In this document: positions 43,792-53,472 of the stretch, one piece after another
How the letters are laid out: every line of letters begins with the position of its first letter
How positions within the stretch are numbered: the stretch's first letter is position 1
NCBI GenBank assembly: GCA_964511065.1
Contig: CAZEEG010000002.1
Coordinates: forward strand, 43,468 to 107,467
Source of the DNA: CALBRZ01 sp964511065
GTDB lineage: Bacteria; Planctomycetota; Planctomycetia; Pirellulales; S012-138
Direction of reading: 5' to 3'
Length of the DNA: 64,000 bases
Program-made: the position numbers and the translations under genes
Notes under the pieces: model-generated
What the model was told of the DNA's origin: nothing
Seen by the model: the letters and a program-made list of their open reading frames with translations, nothing else
The model's database searches: none

Positions 43792-44397
43792 GTGACCAGC
43801 AGCGATCGCCCTTGGCAACTGATCCTGGCGAGCAGTTCCCCTCGCCGCAGGCAACTGCTCACCGAGGCCAATTACACCTTTGAAGTGATTCCACCTTCGG
43901 ACTCGGCCGAGTGCGGCATCTGCTCCGGCGAATCGCCCGACGCCTACGTTGCCCGGCTGGCTCGGGAAAAGGGGGCCGATGTCGTCCAGCGTCTGCGGGC
44001 TAACGGGCGCCGTGACGCCGTGGTGATCGCGTGCGATACCATCGCCGAGTGCCGTGGCCAGATTCTCGGCAAACCGGCCGATGAAACGCACGCCCGCCGC
44101 ATGCTCCAACTGCTGCGCAACCACGAGCACCGCGTGCTGAGCGGACTTTGTGTCTGGCCGCTGGAAGCCGACGAACCGCTGCTGGCCGTCGATGTCACCC
44201 TGCTAAAGATGGACGACCTGCCCGATGAAGCCATCGAAGAATACCTGGCTTCCGGGGCCTGGGAAGGCAAGGCTGGCGCGTTTGGCTACCAGGACCGCTT
44301 GGGATGGATTCACATCGTCCAGGGCAGCGAAAGTAATGTCGTGGGCCTGCCCATGGAACTGCTGGAATCCATGCTCCAACAGCTTGCAAACCGATAG
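43792..44397 (+). CDS. maf: Maf-type nucleoside triphosphate pyrophosphatase
   Basis: A 201-residue house-cleaning pyrophosphatase that hydrolyses dTTP/UTP or modified NTPs. Motifs: LILASSSPRRRQLL at the N terminus, CDTIAECRGQILGKPADETHARRML (the D-T pair binds metal), and the C-terminal WEGKAGAFGYQDRLGWIHIVQGSESNVVGLP. The frame is open upstream, but the family begins at the GTG at 43792 (VTSSDRPWQLILASS), just after the rluA-type start on the other strand. Maf proteins also affect division arrest; here there is no division-gene context. Confidence 0.93.
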   Translation: MTSSDRPWQLILASSSPRRRQLLTEANYTFEVIPPSDSAECGICSGESPDAYVARLAREKGADVVQRLRANGRRDAVVIACDTIAECRGQILGKPADETHARRMLQLLRNHEHRVLSGLCVWPLEADEPLLAVDVTLLKMDDLPDEAIEEYLASGAWEGKAGAFGYQDRLGWIHIVQGSESNVVGLPMELLESMLQQLANR

Positions 44398-44551
44398 CCG
44401 CAGCGTGCGGCCAGGGCTACGTGATCGTTGCGCGCATCTACCTGCTTTTTCTCGCGCCGATCCGCCGTGAAGCCAACGGGTGAGCGGCAAGAAGAAAGAC
44501 GCGCGGCCCGGTCGCGTTCCTGGCCTTCGCGACGCAACCTCCCAACGGCAA

Positions 44552-46501
44552 TCATTCCACTTGCAGCATCGAGTCGATGATGCATTCGTCGGTATCGATT
44601 CGGCCCACCACGAATTCGTAGTTGGTATTGAGCCCCAGCACGGTGCGACTGCCCCGCGTGGCCAACGACCGGTACACGAGCCACTGCTCATCGCCAATCT
44701 GCACGCGGTAGCCGGCGGCCTCGTCGGGCGGCAAGATCCGTCGTTCCTGGGCGATGGTCAAATGCCGCCACGTGAACGATTCGCGCCGGAAACGACTGCC
44801 TTGCAGGTCGATGAACAGCGGCGAGAACAGGCCGCGGCCGTGCCCCGCCATGCGTAGCTGCAGGCCAGCGGCAGGTTCGCCCTCGGCTCCCTCGGCGGGC
44901 CATGTTTCCAGGCTTCCACCCGAGGGCGATTGTTGCCACTCGGGCAGGGCCAGCGGCAACACCAGGGCGCGGCGTTTCCCCTTGGCGTCGAGCAGGAAAC
45001 CTTCGCGCGTTTCGTCCGCGCTCTGATAACCGATGCCCGGGGCAAACGGGAAGCGGCTGGTGAGTTCCAGTTCCGCCGGCTTGAGCGAGAGCAGGGCATC
45101 GGCGATCAGCAGGAAGCCATCGCGGCGGGCGAGCAACAGTTGCCGCTGCAATCGTACGTCGTCGCGCAGGCTCATTTCCAGTTCGAGGTAATCTACGTCG
45201 TCGTCCGATTCCCAGCACACGCACGACCAACCGCTTCCGGCAGGGAGGGTGCGACCCGCGACGGTAATGCGGGTTTCCCAGGTACCTGCCAGCAACGTCC
45301 GCGGCCCTGCGTTGAGTTCGGCCTGGAGGTGGTCGGCGTCGTACCGGACGGCGAGCGATGCCGATTTGCGTTCCCAGTTGACGCGCAGCAGGCCGAATTC
45401 GGCCCACTCGGAGTTATAGGCCGCCGGTTCATCGCTGGCGTACCCGGTCGCTTTGCGGGGGAGCGCATCGGCCAGCGGGCCATCCAGCCCCAGCGAACGA
45501 TCGTTGGCGGCAACGGCCGCCTGCCACGCCCTGAGATCATCGGCCGTGCGGAGCGCCGCGCCGAACAGGGCAGGGCAGTCCGCGGCCGCTTCATGCTCGG
45601 CAAGCATGGCCGTGCCGTCGGGCCGCCGCAACCGCAGCAGGTGCTCGACCAGCAGAGCGTATTGCTCCCGGGCCGCTTTCCCCCACTGGGCGCCCGAGTG
45701 GCCGCGGCCGACCATCGCGGCCCGAGTCCAAGAGGCGGCCAGCGGTCGAAACCACGGCAGCAGGTGCGCAGCCGGAAGGCCTTCGCCATCGAGCAAGTGC
45801 TCGATGCCCTCTTCGATCACTCGGCGGCCGCGCTTGGCCAACCGGCGAAACGGCTTGATCTCCGGCAAGACGGCGGCCAGGACCAGCGGCAATTCGCCGG
45901 CCAATAGCTGTTGGGTGAGCGCGGCGGCGCGCGGCGAATCAACCTCCAGCGGCGATAACCCGGTAAGCGCCGCTTCGGCCGTGTCCAGCAACCGTTCGGC
46001 CAGTTCCCACCAGGCAGCGGGCGTTAGCTTCGCTGCCAGTTGCGGCAAGGCGTAGCTCCACGCCAGGCTTTCCACCGCCCAGTTGAGCCGCAGGTATTCG
46101 GGGATGGAACGTTCGCCCGGCGGCACCCAGCGGGCGGCTTCCAGGGCAAGGTCGAAACCTGGCGCCCGCTTGCCCTGGCTCAACCGATGCAAGGCGGCAA
46201 CCATCTCGAGAGTGAACGCCTCATTCGCCTCACGCCCGCAGGCTTCCCCCGGCAGGCACCAGGTGAGCGGCGATTGCTTTTGCTTGAGCAGCGCGCTGGG
46301 CAGGACGCGCTTGCGCTGCCTGAGGTACTCCAACCAGGATTTCCAACCGGGGCTGTTATTGTCCCAGGCTGATTCTTGGGCCACGGTGCGCGGCACGTCG
46401 CGTGTCCAGGCCAACCGGCCCGCCAACGGAACGTGCCAGCAGGTGCCATGGGTTGTCGGATGTTCGCCGCCTGGAGATTGTGTGGTAGCCATCTTTTCCA
46501 T
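44552..46501 (-). CDS. Large protein, possibly heparinase II/III-like fold
   Basis: A 649-residue protein. The first 300 residues are helical with repeated Trp and Leu (LRLNWAVESLAWSYALPQLAAKLTPAAWWELAERLLDTAEAAL), as in the alpha/alpha toroids of heparinase II/III-like and alginate lyases. The rest is beta-rich (YDADHLQAELNAGPRTLLAGTWETRITVAG, VDYLELEMSLRDDVRLQRQLLLARRDGFLLIADAL), like the companion beta-sandwich. I see no clear catalytic Tyr/His motif and no signal peptide, so lyase activity is uncertain. The start is the ATG at 46501, or three codons later (MATTQSP). Divergent from the YdjY-domain lipoprotein gene. Confidence 0.7.
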   Translation of the reverse strand: MEKMATTQSPGGEHPTTHGTCWHVPLAGRLAWTRDVPRTVAQESAWDNNSPGWKSWLEYLRQRKRVLPSALLKQKQSPLTWCLPGEACGREANEAFTLEMVAALHRLSQGKRAPGFDLALEAARWVPPGERSIPEYLRLNWAVESLAWSYALPQLAAKLTPAAWWELAERLLDTAEAALTGLSPLEVDSPRAAALTQQLLAGELPLVLAAVLPEIKPFRRLAKRGRRVIEEGIEHLLDGEGLPAAHLLPWFRPLAASWTRAAMVGRGHSGAQWGKAAREQYALLVEHLLRLRRPDGTAMLAEHEAAADCPALFGAALRTADDLRAWQAAVAANDRSLGLDGPLADALPRKATGYASDEPAAYNSEWAEFGLLRVNWERKSASLAVRYDADHLQAELNAGPRTLLAGTWETRITVAGRTLPAGSGWSCVCWESDDDVDYLELEMSLRDDVRLQRQLLLARRDGFLLIADALLSLKPAELELTSRFPFAPGIGYQSADETREGFLLDAKGKRRALVLPLALPEWQQSPSGGSLETWPAEGAEGEPAAGLQLRMAGHGRGLFSPLFIDLQGSRFRRESFTWRHLTIAQERRILPPDEAAGYRVQIGDEQWLVYRSLATRGSRTVLGLNTNYEFVVGRIDTDECIIDSMLQVE

Positions 46502-46819
46502 GGGTTTCGCACCGGCAGCGGATGTCGGCAGAACAACCGCCGCAAGTAACCTGATGCGGTGGAGCAGTACAGCGGAGGGGGCGCAGGGTGCAATAGACGC
46601 CCAAAACCAAAGCCGCTATCCTAACAATTAGATGCTAGCAAGGCTTCCCCCTGGCGGCTTGCTTCTTGCCGCGACCAGGCGGCATGCAGGCTTCCTTAAC
46701 GCCGCCAGAAGCGACAACGCTGCCCCGGGCCCCGCTCGCTTCGCCTGTCCGCTCGCATTCATGATCCAGCAACCACTGCGTCCTCGTTCGAGGAATCACC
46801 GTCTCAGGGAGTCCCCCCG
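46502..46819. other. Divergent intergenic region
   Basis: About 320 bases that should carry promoters for both flanking genes. No convincing -35/-10 pair or operator was recognised. Confidence 0.4.
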
Positions 46820-48028
46820 ATGTCCTTACGCTTACTGGTTGGCTGCTTGCTGCTGGCAATGATTGGGTTTGCCGGTTGTGGGCAAGACAAAGCCCCGGAG
46901 GGCGATCCCAATCCGACCTCGACGCCCCCCTCGTCGCAGTCCACCCCGGCACCGGCCGATACACAAGTGGCCGGCGATCCGGCGACTCGGCCGGCAGACC
47001 AGAGCGATCCATCTGTTCCAACCGATGACAGCAAGCCGGGTTCGGACTCCAAGGGGCACCCCCCCTCGACAAACGGCGAAACGCCGGCCAGCCCCGATGT
47101 CCCGCTTGGCAACGATACTTTGCCATTTAGTGGATCAGGGGTGACGCAGCCGAAAACGATGGCGGGCAAAGAACCGGCGGAAGGGCCAGGGTTCCCATCG
47201 CCCGACAAGATCAGCCCTGTAGAAAACGATCCGCCCATTCAGCAGCGCGAAGAACGCAAGCCCATGGCTCCGCCGCCGGAAGCCGAGGGTCTGGTACGCA
47301 TCACGCCCGACCACGATGTCTGGCTCGACGGCAAGAACAAACGGATTGTGCTGGGGGCCAAGGTGGTGCTGCAGCGAGGGCCGCTGGAATTGTTCTGCAC
47401 GCTGGCCGAGCAAAAAGAGCACGAGGCCGTGCTTTCCGTGCTGACCGAAGCCTACTTCGTTCACGCGGCCCTGGTGAGCTTTGGGTTTGATCCGGGCCGG
47501 CCCGTACAATTCCGGCCCGAGTATCAACCGGCCCAAGGCCCTGAAATCGAGATCACCGTCCACTGGACCGACGAAAACGGCAAGCGGCAAAGTGCCCGGG
47601 GCCAAGACTGGGTGCGAAACACCGAAACCGGCAAGGCCCTGGAGTATCCCTGGGTCTTTGGCGGCAGCAGCTTGTGGCAAGACCAGGACACCGGCCAATC
47701 GCACTACCTGGCCGAAGGTGGCGACTTCATCTGCGTTTCCAACTTCCCCAGCGCGATGATCGACCTGCCGATCCGCAGCACCGATACCAACGCGGCGCTG
47801 CTGTTTGAAGCGTTCACCGAGCGCATCCCTCCCCGGGGAACGGAAGTGGCCATCGTGCTGACGCCCAAACCGTGGAAGAGGCCCGCGGCCAACGAGGCTG
47901 CCGACGATGGGCCCGTGGAAGCGCCCGCTCCCGAGGAAGTTGGCAATGCCACAGGTGCCGACCATCCGGCCCCGGTAACCGCCAATCCCGCCGATGATGG
48001 TCCGGTGGAAGCGCCGCCGGCACAGTAG
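46820..48028 (+). CDS. YdjY-domain lipoprotein
   Basis: A 402-residue lipoprotein. Signal MSLRLLVGCLLLAMIGFAGC gives a lipobox FAGC with acylated Cys20. A Pro/Ser/Asp-rich tether of about 120 residues follows. The YdjY domain spans about residues 155-345: VWLDGKNKRIVLGAKVVLQRGPLELFCTL, EHEAVLSVLTEAYFVHAALVSFGFDPGRPVQF, WVFGGSSLWQDQDTGQSHYLAEGGDFICVSNFPSAMIDLP. In other bacteria the domain occurs with ferredoxin or dehydrogenase genes, but its function is unknown. The tail has two copies of DDGPVEAP. Probably in the outer membrane or periplasm. Confidence 0.85.
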   Translation: MSLRLLVGCLLLAMIGFAGCGQDKAPEGDPNPTSTPPSSQSTPAPADTQVAGDPATRPADQSDPSVPTDDSKPGSDSKGHPPSTNGETPASPDVPLGNDTLPFSGSGVTQPKTMAGKEPAEGPGFPSPDKISPVENDPPIQQREERKPMAPPPEAEGLVRITPDHDVWLDGKNKRIVLGAKVVLQRGPLELFCTLAEQKEHEAVLSVLTEAYFVHAALVSFGFDPGRPVQFRPEYQPAQGPEIEITVHWTDENGKRQSARGQDWVRNTETGKALEYPWVFGGSSLWQDQDTGQSHYLAEGGDFICVSNFPSAMIDLPIRSTDTNAALLFEAFTERIPPRGTEVAIVLTPKPWKRPAANEAADDGPVEAPAPEEVGNATGADHPAPVTANPADDGPVEAPPAQ

Positions 48029-48127
48029 CCACGGGGACATAACATCGGCCATTGGGGGCAAAGCTGCGGCAACTTGAATGGCCGGCCCGCCGCGGCGCAC
48101 CAAGGCGAAATGCACACGACGGCTCGG

Positions 48128-49639
48128 CTAGCCGTGCTGGTCCACCCAAATCGGCGTGAGCCAGGCCCAGTGGCCGTTTCGCTGCGCCACGCGAAGCTGG
48201 TAGCGGTCGCTGGGCTGTTGCGGTGGATCGGTAAACTCAGCCGAAGCCCGGCACGCTTCCAGCGGCACGGCCGGCCCCACCTGCATGGCTTCCGTCAACC
48301 AGCCCCGCAGAAACTCACTCCTCGGCCCGGCGAGCAGATCCCCCAGGGCATAACGGTACCGCTTGCCGTTGACCACCATGTGAATTTGTGCGGACAGGGG
48401 CGCGGCAATCTCCAGCGACAACTCCTGGTACGTGGCATGTCGCATGGTGAGGTTGCCGGTGGTGACACTCCGCCACGCGATCCGCCGCGGTCCTTGCTCA
48501 AGCACGGCGTGCGGCAGGTCGTGCTCATCGTCTGGAGAATCAGCGGCCGCATGCGCGCCCTGCTTGGGGGCGACCACCGCTTGGCCCGAGAAGCAGGTTT
48601 CCAGCCGCGCGATCTCGCCGTCGGAAAGCGAAAGCTCCGCCTGCCAGGTGATGGGGACATCTTTGCGGCCCCAGCCCCAGGCCATCCGCACCCGATATCG
48701 ACCGCTGGGGCTTTCCACGCCGGGCACCCCTTGGGCCTCAATGAGCCGATAGCGCCGGCCATTCTTCAATAGCTCGACACGGTCCAGCGCGTCGCTGCCT
48801 TCTACGGCAATCCGCACCTGGCGCGGCCCCGCGGCAACCACTTCCTCGCCAATCCAAGCTCCGTCTACCCACAGCCGAGCATCGATTTTGTCGCCGGTGG
48901 CGGCGTATACCCTGCGGGAAAGCAGTGCTTCCCAGATCGCCTGGCGGGAAAGCTCCTGGGCCAACACGGCGACTCGGCCGGCCCCGTGGCTGCCCGGATA
49001 GGCTCCGTGGTGATCGGTCGAGGCGATGATCCCGAAGCGGTGCCCTGCCTCCCAACCGGCAGCGGCGGTACTGCCGGCATCGCGCGGCCCCATGTCATGC
49101 AGGTACGGAAACGGAGCCCAAGTGCTTTCGGCGCAGCCGTGCAGTGAGAAGATTTCGACCATCGGCGACCTCTCGGCCGAGTAATGCCGCCAGTCGATGC
49201 CGCGATAGCCGGCGCGGTAACCGATATGGTGCGGAATGCAGATCGCACCGCTGGGCCGCAGTATCTCGCGCAAGCGCGGCAGGTCTGGAGCATCGCGCAG
49301 TTCCAACTCGGGCCCGGGCGCGTAAACATTGTGGTCGCCATACTGGCACGAGTGCCATTCGTAGCTGGGTAGCGCCACGAACTGCCCTTGGATCGTGGCT
49401 GCCTCCAGGGCCGAAAGCAGCTTTTCCCAATTGCCGGCCAGCCGCGCGAAACCTTCGCGATGATAGTCGATGATCTCGGCATAGCGGCCGCGGTCGGTGG
49501 GCATGTCGGGCCAGAAGGCATGGCCGGTGACCGAACAGAAATCGAGTTGCTGCCGCGCCCTGGCCAGGGCCTGCTCTACCGTACCATGCCCGTAACTGAT
49601 GGAGCAGTGATTGTGCAGGTCTCCCCAATAGAGGTTCAT
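48128..49639 (-). CDS. DUF3604/PHP-like metal-dependent hydrolase candidate
   Basis: A 503-residue protein. The N-terminal half has PHP/DUF3604-like metal-binding motifs: YWGDLHNHCSISYGHGTVEQAL (Asp-Leu-His-Asn-His), DFCSVTGHAF, SYEWHS, ICIPHHIGY, EIFSLHG and ASTDHHGAYPG. The second half is a beta-rich domain with WVDGAWIGEEVV and VELLKNGRRYRL, as in DUF3604 proteins. DUF3604 members are abundant in planctomycetes and their substrates are unproven; phosphoesterase or amidohydrolase chemistry fits the His/Asp set. The chosen ATG at 49639 puts the metal motif at residues 6-10; upstream codons look random. No signal peptide is seen with this start. Confidence 0.8.
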   Translation of the reverse strand: MNLYWGDLHNHCSISYGHGTVEQALARARQQLDFCSVTGHAFWPDMPTDRGRYAEIIDYHREGFARLAGNWEKLLSALEAATIQGQFVALPSYEWHSCQYGDHNVYAPGPELELRDAPDLPRLREILRPSGAICIPHHIGYRAGYRGIDWRHYSAERSPMVEIFSLHGCAESTWAPFPYLHDMGPRDAGSTAAAGWEAGHRFGIIASTDHHGAYPGSHGAGRVAVLAQELSRQAIWEALLSRRVYAATGDKIDARLWVDGAWIGEEVVAAGPRQVRIAVEGSDALDRVELLKNGRRYRLIEAQGVPGVESPSGRYRVRMAWGWGRKDVPITWQAELSLSDGEIARLETCFSGQAVVAPKQGAHAAADSPDDEHDLPHAVLEQGPRRIAWRSVTTGNLTMRHATYQELSLEIAAPLSAQIHMVVNGKRYRYALGDLLAGPRSEFLRGWLTEAMQVGPAVPLEACRASAEFTDPPQQPSDRYQLRVAQRNGHWAWLTPIWVDQHG

Positions 49640-49819
49640 GGCACAGACCGGATGAGATGATGGAAGAGGGGCTGAGGATGCATTTGAGCGTATTGATGGA
49701 TCATTGCGCTGCAAGTGTCCACTTCCTCAGCGCTAGTTCGTTGAACCACCTGTTGTGCGGAAAAACGAAAGTACCGCAACGCGATCCCATCGCGCTGCTG
49801 GCACGAACATCAAGGCCTT

Positions 49820-49862
49820 AAAAAAAGCCGGCGCGTCGAATTTCATTGTTCGACGCGCCGGC
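49820..49862 (-). terminator. Strong intrinsic terminator of the cyclophilin gene
   Basis: On the minus strand a perfect 14-base-pair stem (GCCGGCGCGTCGAA with TTCGACGCGCCGGC, positions 49862-49849 and 49840-49827) is followed by seven T (49826-49820), about 80 bases after the cyclophilin stop. Confidence 0.9.
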
Positions 49863-49940
49863 AAGGCTCTTCATTCCGTGCCCCGGAATGATGAATATCC
49901 AGCGGGCGGATTTTGGATTTTCGGACGATGAACCACCGTG

Positions 49941-51194
49941 CTACTGGTTCTCTTGCGGCGGTTGCTCGTCATTGGCCGGCTTTTCATCCGCAGGCTTGTC
50001 GTCGGCTGGTTTGTTGTCCGCCGGTTTGTCGTCAGCCGGCTTGTCGCTGGCAGGCGGCTCGGTGGATTCCTGCTTGGGCTCGGGATCGCCCACCTTGCGG
50101 AAGGTGTAATCGTGATCCCGCTTGTTCAGAACGGTCGCCTTCAGGATCTTGTCGGCTTCCTTGGTGCCGGGCTGGTCGGGCGTTCGTTTGTGAATCGCAT
50201 CGACCACGTCCATGCCTTCAATCACGCGGCCAAAGACCGTGTGCTTGCCGTCCAGATGCCGCGTCGGCTTGAAGGTGATGTAAAACTGCGAACCGCCCGT
50301 GTCGCGGCCAGCATGCGCCATGGCGACCGATCCGCGGAAGTGTTTGCGGGCGTCGGGCTTGTAGCATTCGCAGGGGATGTTGTAGCCGGGGCCGCCCTGG
50401 CCGGTGCCTTCGGGATCACCGGTTTGGGCCATGAAATTGCGAATCACACGGTGGAAGATCACGCCATCGTAGAAGCCGTCCTCGGCCAGCGTGATGAAGT
50501 GGGCCACCGTGTTGGGGGCGTCGTTCTCAAACAGTTCGATAACAACATCGCCCTTGGTCGTTTCCAGCTTGACCCGGGGCAGAGCCATGGGATCGCCTTG
50601 AGGCTTGGCATCGCGCTCGCGGGCCTTCTGCTCGGCTTCCCAAATCTCGCGTTCCTGGGAGATTTCGTTCAGGAACTGCTCGCCGGGAAATTCCTTCTCT
50701 TGCTTGGCCATCTCGGCCTTGGCCGTGTTGAGGTAGCTCTCGGCCTTGTCGAGCTGAGTCAATTCGAACGCAGCCTGGCCGGCCACCATATAGATTTCGG
50801 CGTCCTCGGGCTTATTGGCAATGATTTGATCGGCCATTTCGATCGTTTTTTCGTAGTGCCCCTCGTAGTAGTACTTGCGGGCGAGCCCCTGCACAAACTC
50901 CGAAATCCGTGGATCATTGGGCGCGGATTTGTAAGCCGACAGCGCCTCGGCCTCTAGCTGGGGAAACAGTTCCTCGGCCTGCTTCAGCTTGGTGTTAAAC
51001 TCCGTTTCCAGCGGGGAACGGTTTTCGGGCTCGGCCACCTTGTATTGGGCCTGAATCTCGCGGAGGCGATTGAGCAGGGTGACCCATTGCTCGAACTTTT
51101 GTTTGAACTCGGTGGCGGTTCCGCCGTTCTCTTGGGCGGCAGCCGGCATCACCAGCAAACCTGTCATCAACAATCCGCACAGTACACGCAGCAT
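49941..51194 (-). CDS. Exported cyclophilin-type peptidyl-prolyl isomerase with TPR-like region
   Basis: A 417-residue protein. The signal peptide MLRVLCGLLMTGLLVMPAAAQ follows a GGAGGA nine bases before the ATG at 51194. Residues 25-190 are helical with TPR-like repeats (YYEGHYEKTIEMADQIIANKPEDAEIYMVAGQAAFELTQLDKAESYLNTAKAEM). The cyclophilin domain (about 210-375) has FHRVIRNFMAQTGDPEGTGQGGPGY, SVAMAHAGRDTGGSQFYI and HTVFGRVIEGMDVVD. It should assist folding of exported proteins. The C-terminal 40 residues are repeats of DKPAD-type pentapeptides (about five copies) ending in Gln/Pro-rich sequence. A strong terminator follows. Confidence 0.92.
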   Translation of the reverse strand: MLRVLCGLLMTGLLVMPAAAQENGGTATEFKQKFEQWVTLLNRLREIQAQYKVAEPENRSPLETEFNTKLKQAEELFPQLEAEALSAYKSAPNDPRISEFVQGLARKYYYEGHYEKTIEMADQIIANKPEDAEIYMVAGQAAFELTQLDKAESYLNTAKAEMAKQEKEFPGEQFLNEISQEREIWEAEQKARERDAKPQGDPMALPRVKLETTKGDVVIELFENDAPNTVAHFITLAEDGFYDGVIFHRVIRNFMAQTGDPEGTGQGGPGYNIPCECYKPDARKHFRGSVAMAHAGRDTGGSQFYITFKPTRHLDGKHTVFGRVIEGMDVVDAIHKRTPDQPGTKEADKILKATVLNKRDHDYTFRKVGDPEPKQESTEPPASDKPADDKPADNKPADDKPADEKPANDEQPPQENQ

Positions 51195-51947
51195 GAGTCT
51201 TGTTCCTCCTCGGTACGCCCCCAGCGGCCCCCAGTAACGGGAGCCAGGAGCCAAACGCCGGAATGATCGGTCGTAACGTCTTGTGATTGGGCTTATTAGC
51301 AGATAGCCACCTGTAGCCGACCCACGATCGGCCAGCCATCGGGGGGAACTAAGGTGGGAACCGGCCGCCCCCCCGCGACGCCAACCGGGCAACCTTGCCG
51401 GCTGCCGCTGGCAACCAATCGCGATAAGCTACCATGTTCGGCCCAACCGCGGAAAGGGTAGCTCGTCGAGCCAAACTTTCACCGCGGTTGCGCACTCGCA
51501 CCTCGTTGGGTCGAGTCCGCCCGCTCGGCATATAGTGGTGCCACCGCGGCTCCCCCACCCTGCGCGCCACCCCGTGAAGCCCACCAGGCAGCCCCCCCGT
51601 AGACAGGGGGCCAAACTCCGCAGCTTCGCCCGCCACTTTTTGCCGCAAGTCCATACCAATCGGTACGCGACTCCCCTTAAAGGTGTTCTATCACCGGGGC
51701 GTCGCTGCGACCAGTTTTTCCCGGCGAACCGGCTCGGGTACTCGCCGATCGGGCTGGTGCTTCCCCCCGAGCCCCGAAGGAGACGATGGTGCGATGGATC
51801 GGTGCGCCGCCAAGTCCCGGTTGTCGAACGATCGGCGCCGAGAACCTTTCGTTTATTAGGACAATCCCCGCCATCTCGGCGGGTCGGCGTGAGCCAAGCG
51901 GATCTTAGCTGCGCAGGTGTCCATAAAACCTGCGTGGTTTCAGGCCA
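51195..51947. other. Gene-poor region with small hairpins
   Basis: About 750 bases, no gene recognised. Hairpins lie after the PQQ-propeller gene: CGCAGGT/ACCTGCG (51912-51934) and CCCGCC/GGCGGG (51867-51883). Neither has a T run. Confidence 0.4.
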
Positions 51948-53237
51948 CTATTGCTTGCCGATGCAGAACAGGTGTTTCTCGGTACGGATGAAGATTTGGC
52001 CGTTGCTGATGGCTGGCGATGCTGCACACGGTTCGCCCAATTCGTTGGCTGCGATCTCCTCGTACTCGGGACCGGGTTTGACAACCTTGGTCGTGCCGTC
52101 GTCGTCCAGGAAATACACCAGGTCGCCCGCGGTGACCAACGAGGTGTTGTACCGCCGGCCCATCCGCTTCATCCACTGCCGCTCGCCCGTGGAGGCGTTG
52201 AAGCAACTCGCAATGCCGTTGTCGGAAACCACGACAAAGTAATCGCCGCAGACCACCGGGGAGGGTACATAGCTGGCTCCTTCGCGAGTTCGCCAGGCGA
52301 TATGCGTCTCGGTGACGTTGCCTTTGCCGTCGGGCCGAATCGCCATCATGTGCTTTTCAGGGAAGCCACAGGTGAGGAACACGTACTCGCCGTTGTAGAC
52401 CATCGAAGCCACGAACTGCTCGGTGGGGCCGTCGATGTGCCAATGCCGCTGGCCAGTGGCCGGGTCGTAACTATCCACCGCGTGGCTGCCGGCCAGGATC
52501 ATCTGCGTGCGGCCGTCGATCTCGCGGATGATGGGGGTAACGTAGCTTCGGGTGCGGTGTGCCCGATCGACCTTCCACACCGTCTGGCCACTGGTCTTGT
52601 CCAACGCTGCGATATAGGAATCGCCGTCGTGGTCGCCGTTGATGATGACCAGGTTCTTGTAAAGCACCGGCGAACTGCTGAAACCATGGACGCTCTTGAA
52701 CGTGCCGGGACGGGCAATCCATTTCTGGTTGCCTTCAAAATCGTAGGCCGCTACCACCATATTCCCGGGTGTAAGCGGGCGTACACGCCCCACGTTTCGC
52801 GTGGCGAGTTCCGTGCTGCCGTCGATCTCCAGGAACGCCACGTAGACACATTCGCCGTCGGTGGTGGGTGTGCCCGATGCGTGGCTGTTGAGGTTGTGCT
52901 TCACTTCCAGCGGGCAGGTGATCACGGTCTGCTGCCAGAGAATCTGGCCCGACTTACGATCGAGGCACAGGAGGACGCGCTGTTCGCTCTCGGGCAGGCA
53001 GGTGGTGAGAAAGATGCGGTTTTCCCAAACCACCGGCGAGGAATGGCCGACGCCGGGAATTTCCGCCTTCCAGGCAATGTTCTCCGTGGCGCTCCATTGG
53101 GTGGGCAGGTTCTTCTCCAGGCTGGTGCCATCGCCGCGAGGCCCGCGCCATCCATTCCAGTTTTCAGCCGTGGCCGTTGCGGCAAACACCATCCATGCGG
53201 CAAAGGCAAACGTCGTTATCCCCACACGATTGAACAT
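51948..53237 (-). CDS. Exported PQQ-like beta-propeller repeat protein
   Basis: A 429-residue secreted propeller. The signal segment VGITTFAFAAWMVFAATATA is followed by NWNGWRGPRGDGTSLEKNLPTQWSATENIAWKAEIPGVGHSSPVVWENRIFLTT, the usual opening of planctomycete propellers. Blades repeat the pattern VLLCLDRKSGQILWQQTV, SYIAALDKTSGQTVWKVD, AVDSYDPATGQRHWHIDG, ASCFNASTGERQWMKR. The family shares the quinoprotein fold but usually lacks PQQ-binding residues; a binding or structural role is likely. ATG at 53237; the frame continues upstream without protein character. Highly numerous paralogues are normal in this phylum. Confidence 0.88.
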   Translation of the reverse strand: MFNRVGITTFAFAAWMVFAATATAENWNGWRGPRGDGTSLEKNLPTQWSATENIAWKAEIPGVGHSSPVVWENRIFLTTCLPESEQRVLLCLDRKSGQILWQQTVITCPLEVKHNLNSHASGTPTTDGECVYVAFLEIDGSTELATRNVGRVRPLTPGNMVVAAYDFEGNQKWIARPGTFKSVHGFSSSPVLYKNLVIINGDHDGDSYIAALDKTSGQTVWKVDRAHRTRSYVTPIIREIDGRTQMILAGSHAVDSYDPATGQRHWHIDGPTEQFVASMVYNGEYVFLTCGFPEKHMMAIRPDGKGNVTETHIAWRTREGASYVPSPVVCGDYFVVVSDNGIASCFNASTGERQWMKRMGRRYNTSLVTAGDLVYFLDDDGTTKVVKPGPEYEEIAANELGEPCAASPAISNGQIFIRTEKHLFCIGKQ

Positions 53238-53472
53238 GGTGAGTACTCTCGGCAGATGGATCACCGGGCAAACCAAGGCGGGCCAGGGAGGGCGCCGGCC
53301 GCTCAAATCAAACCGCGTCGATATTACCCAATTGCGGCCGAACATTTCCAACTGATTTTCAAAAGGTGCGCTTCCAGAAGGCAAGCGCGAGGTATCCCCG
53401 CCGGAGCGCCATCCCATTTGACGCCAGCGGCCTTTCGCCGTAGAACTACATAGCAACGCGATCACGGTCGCT

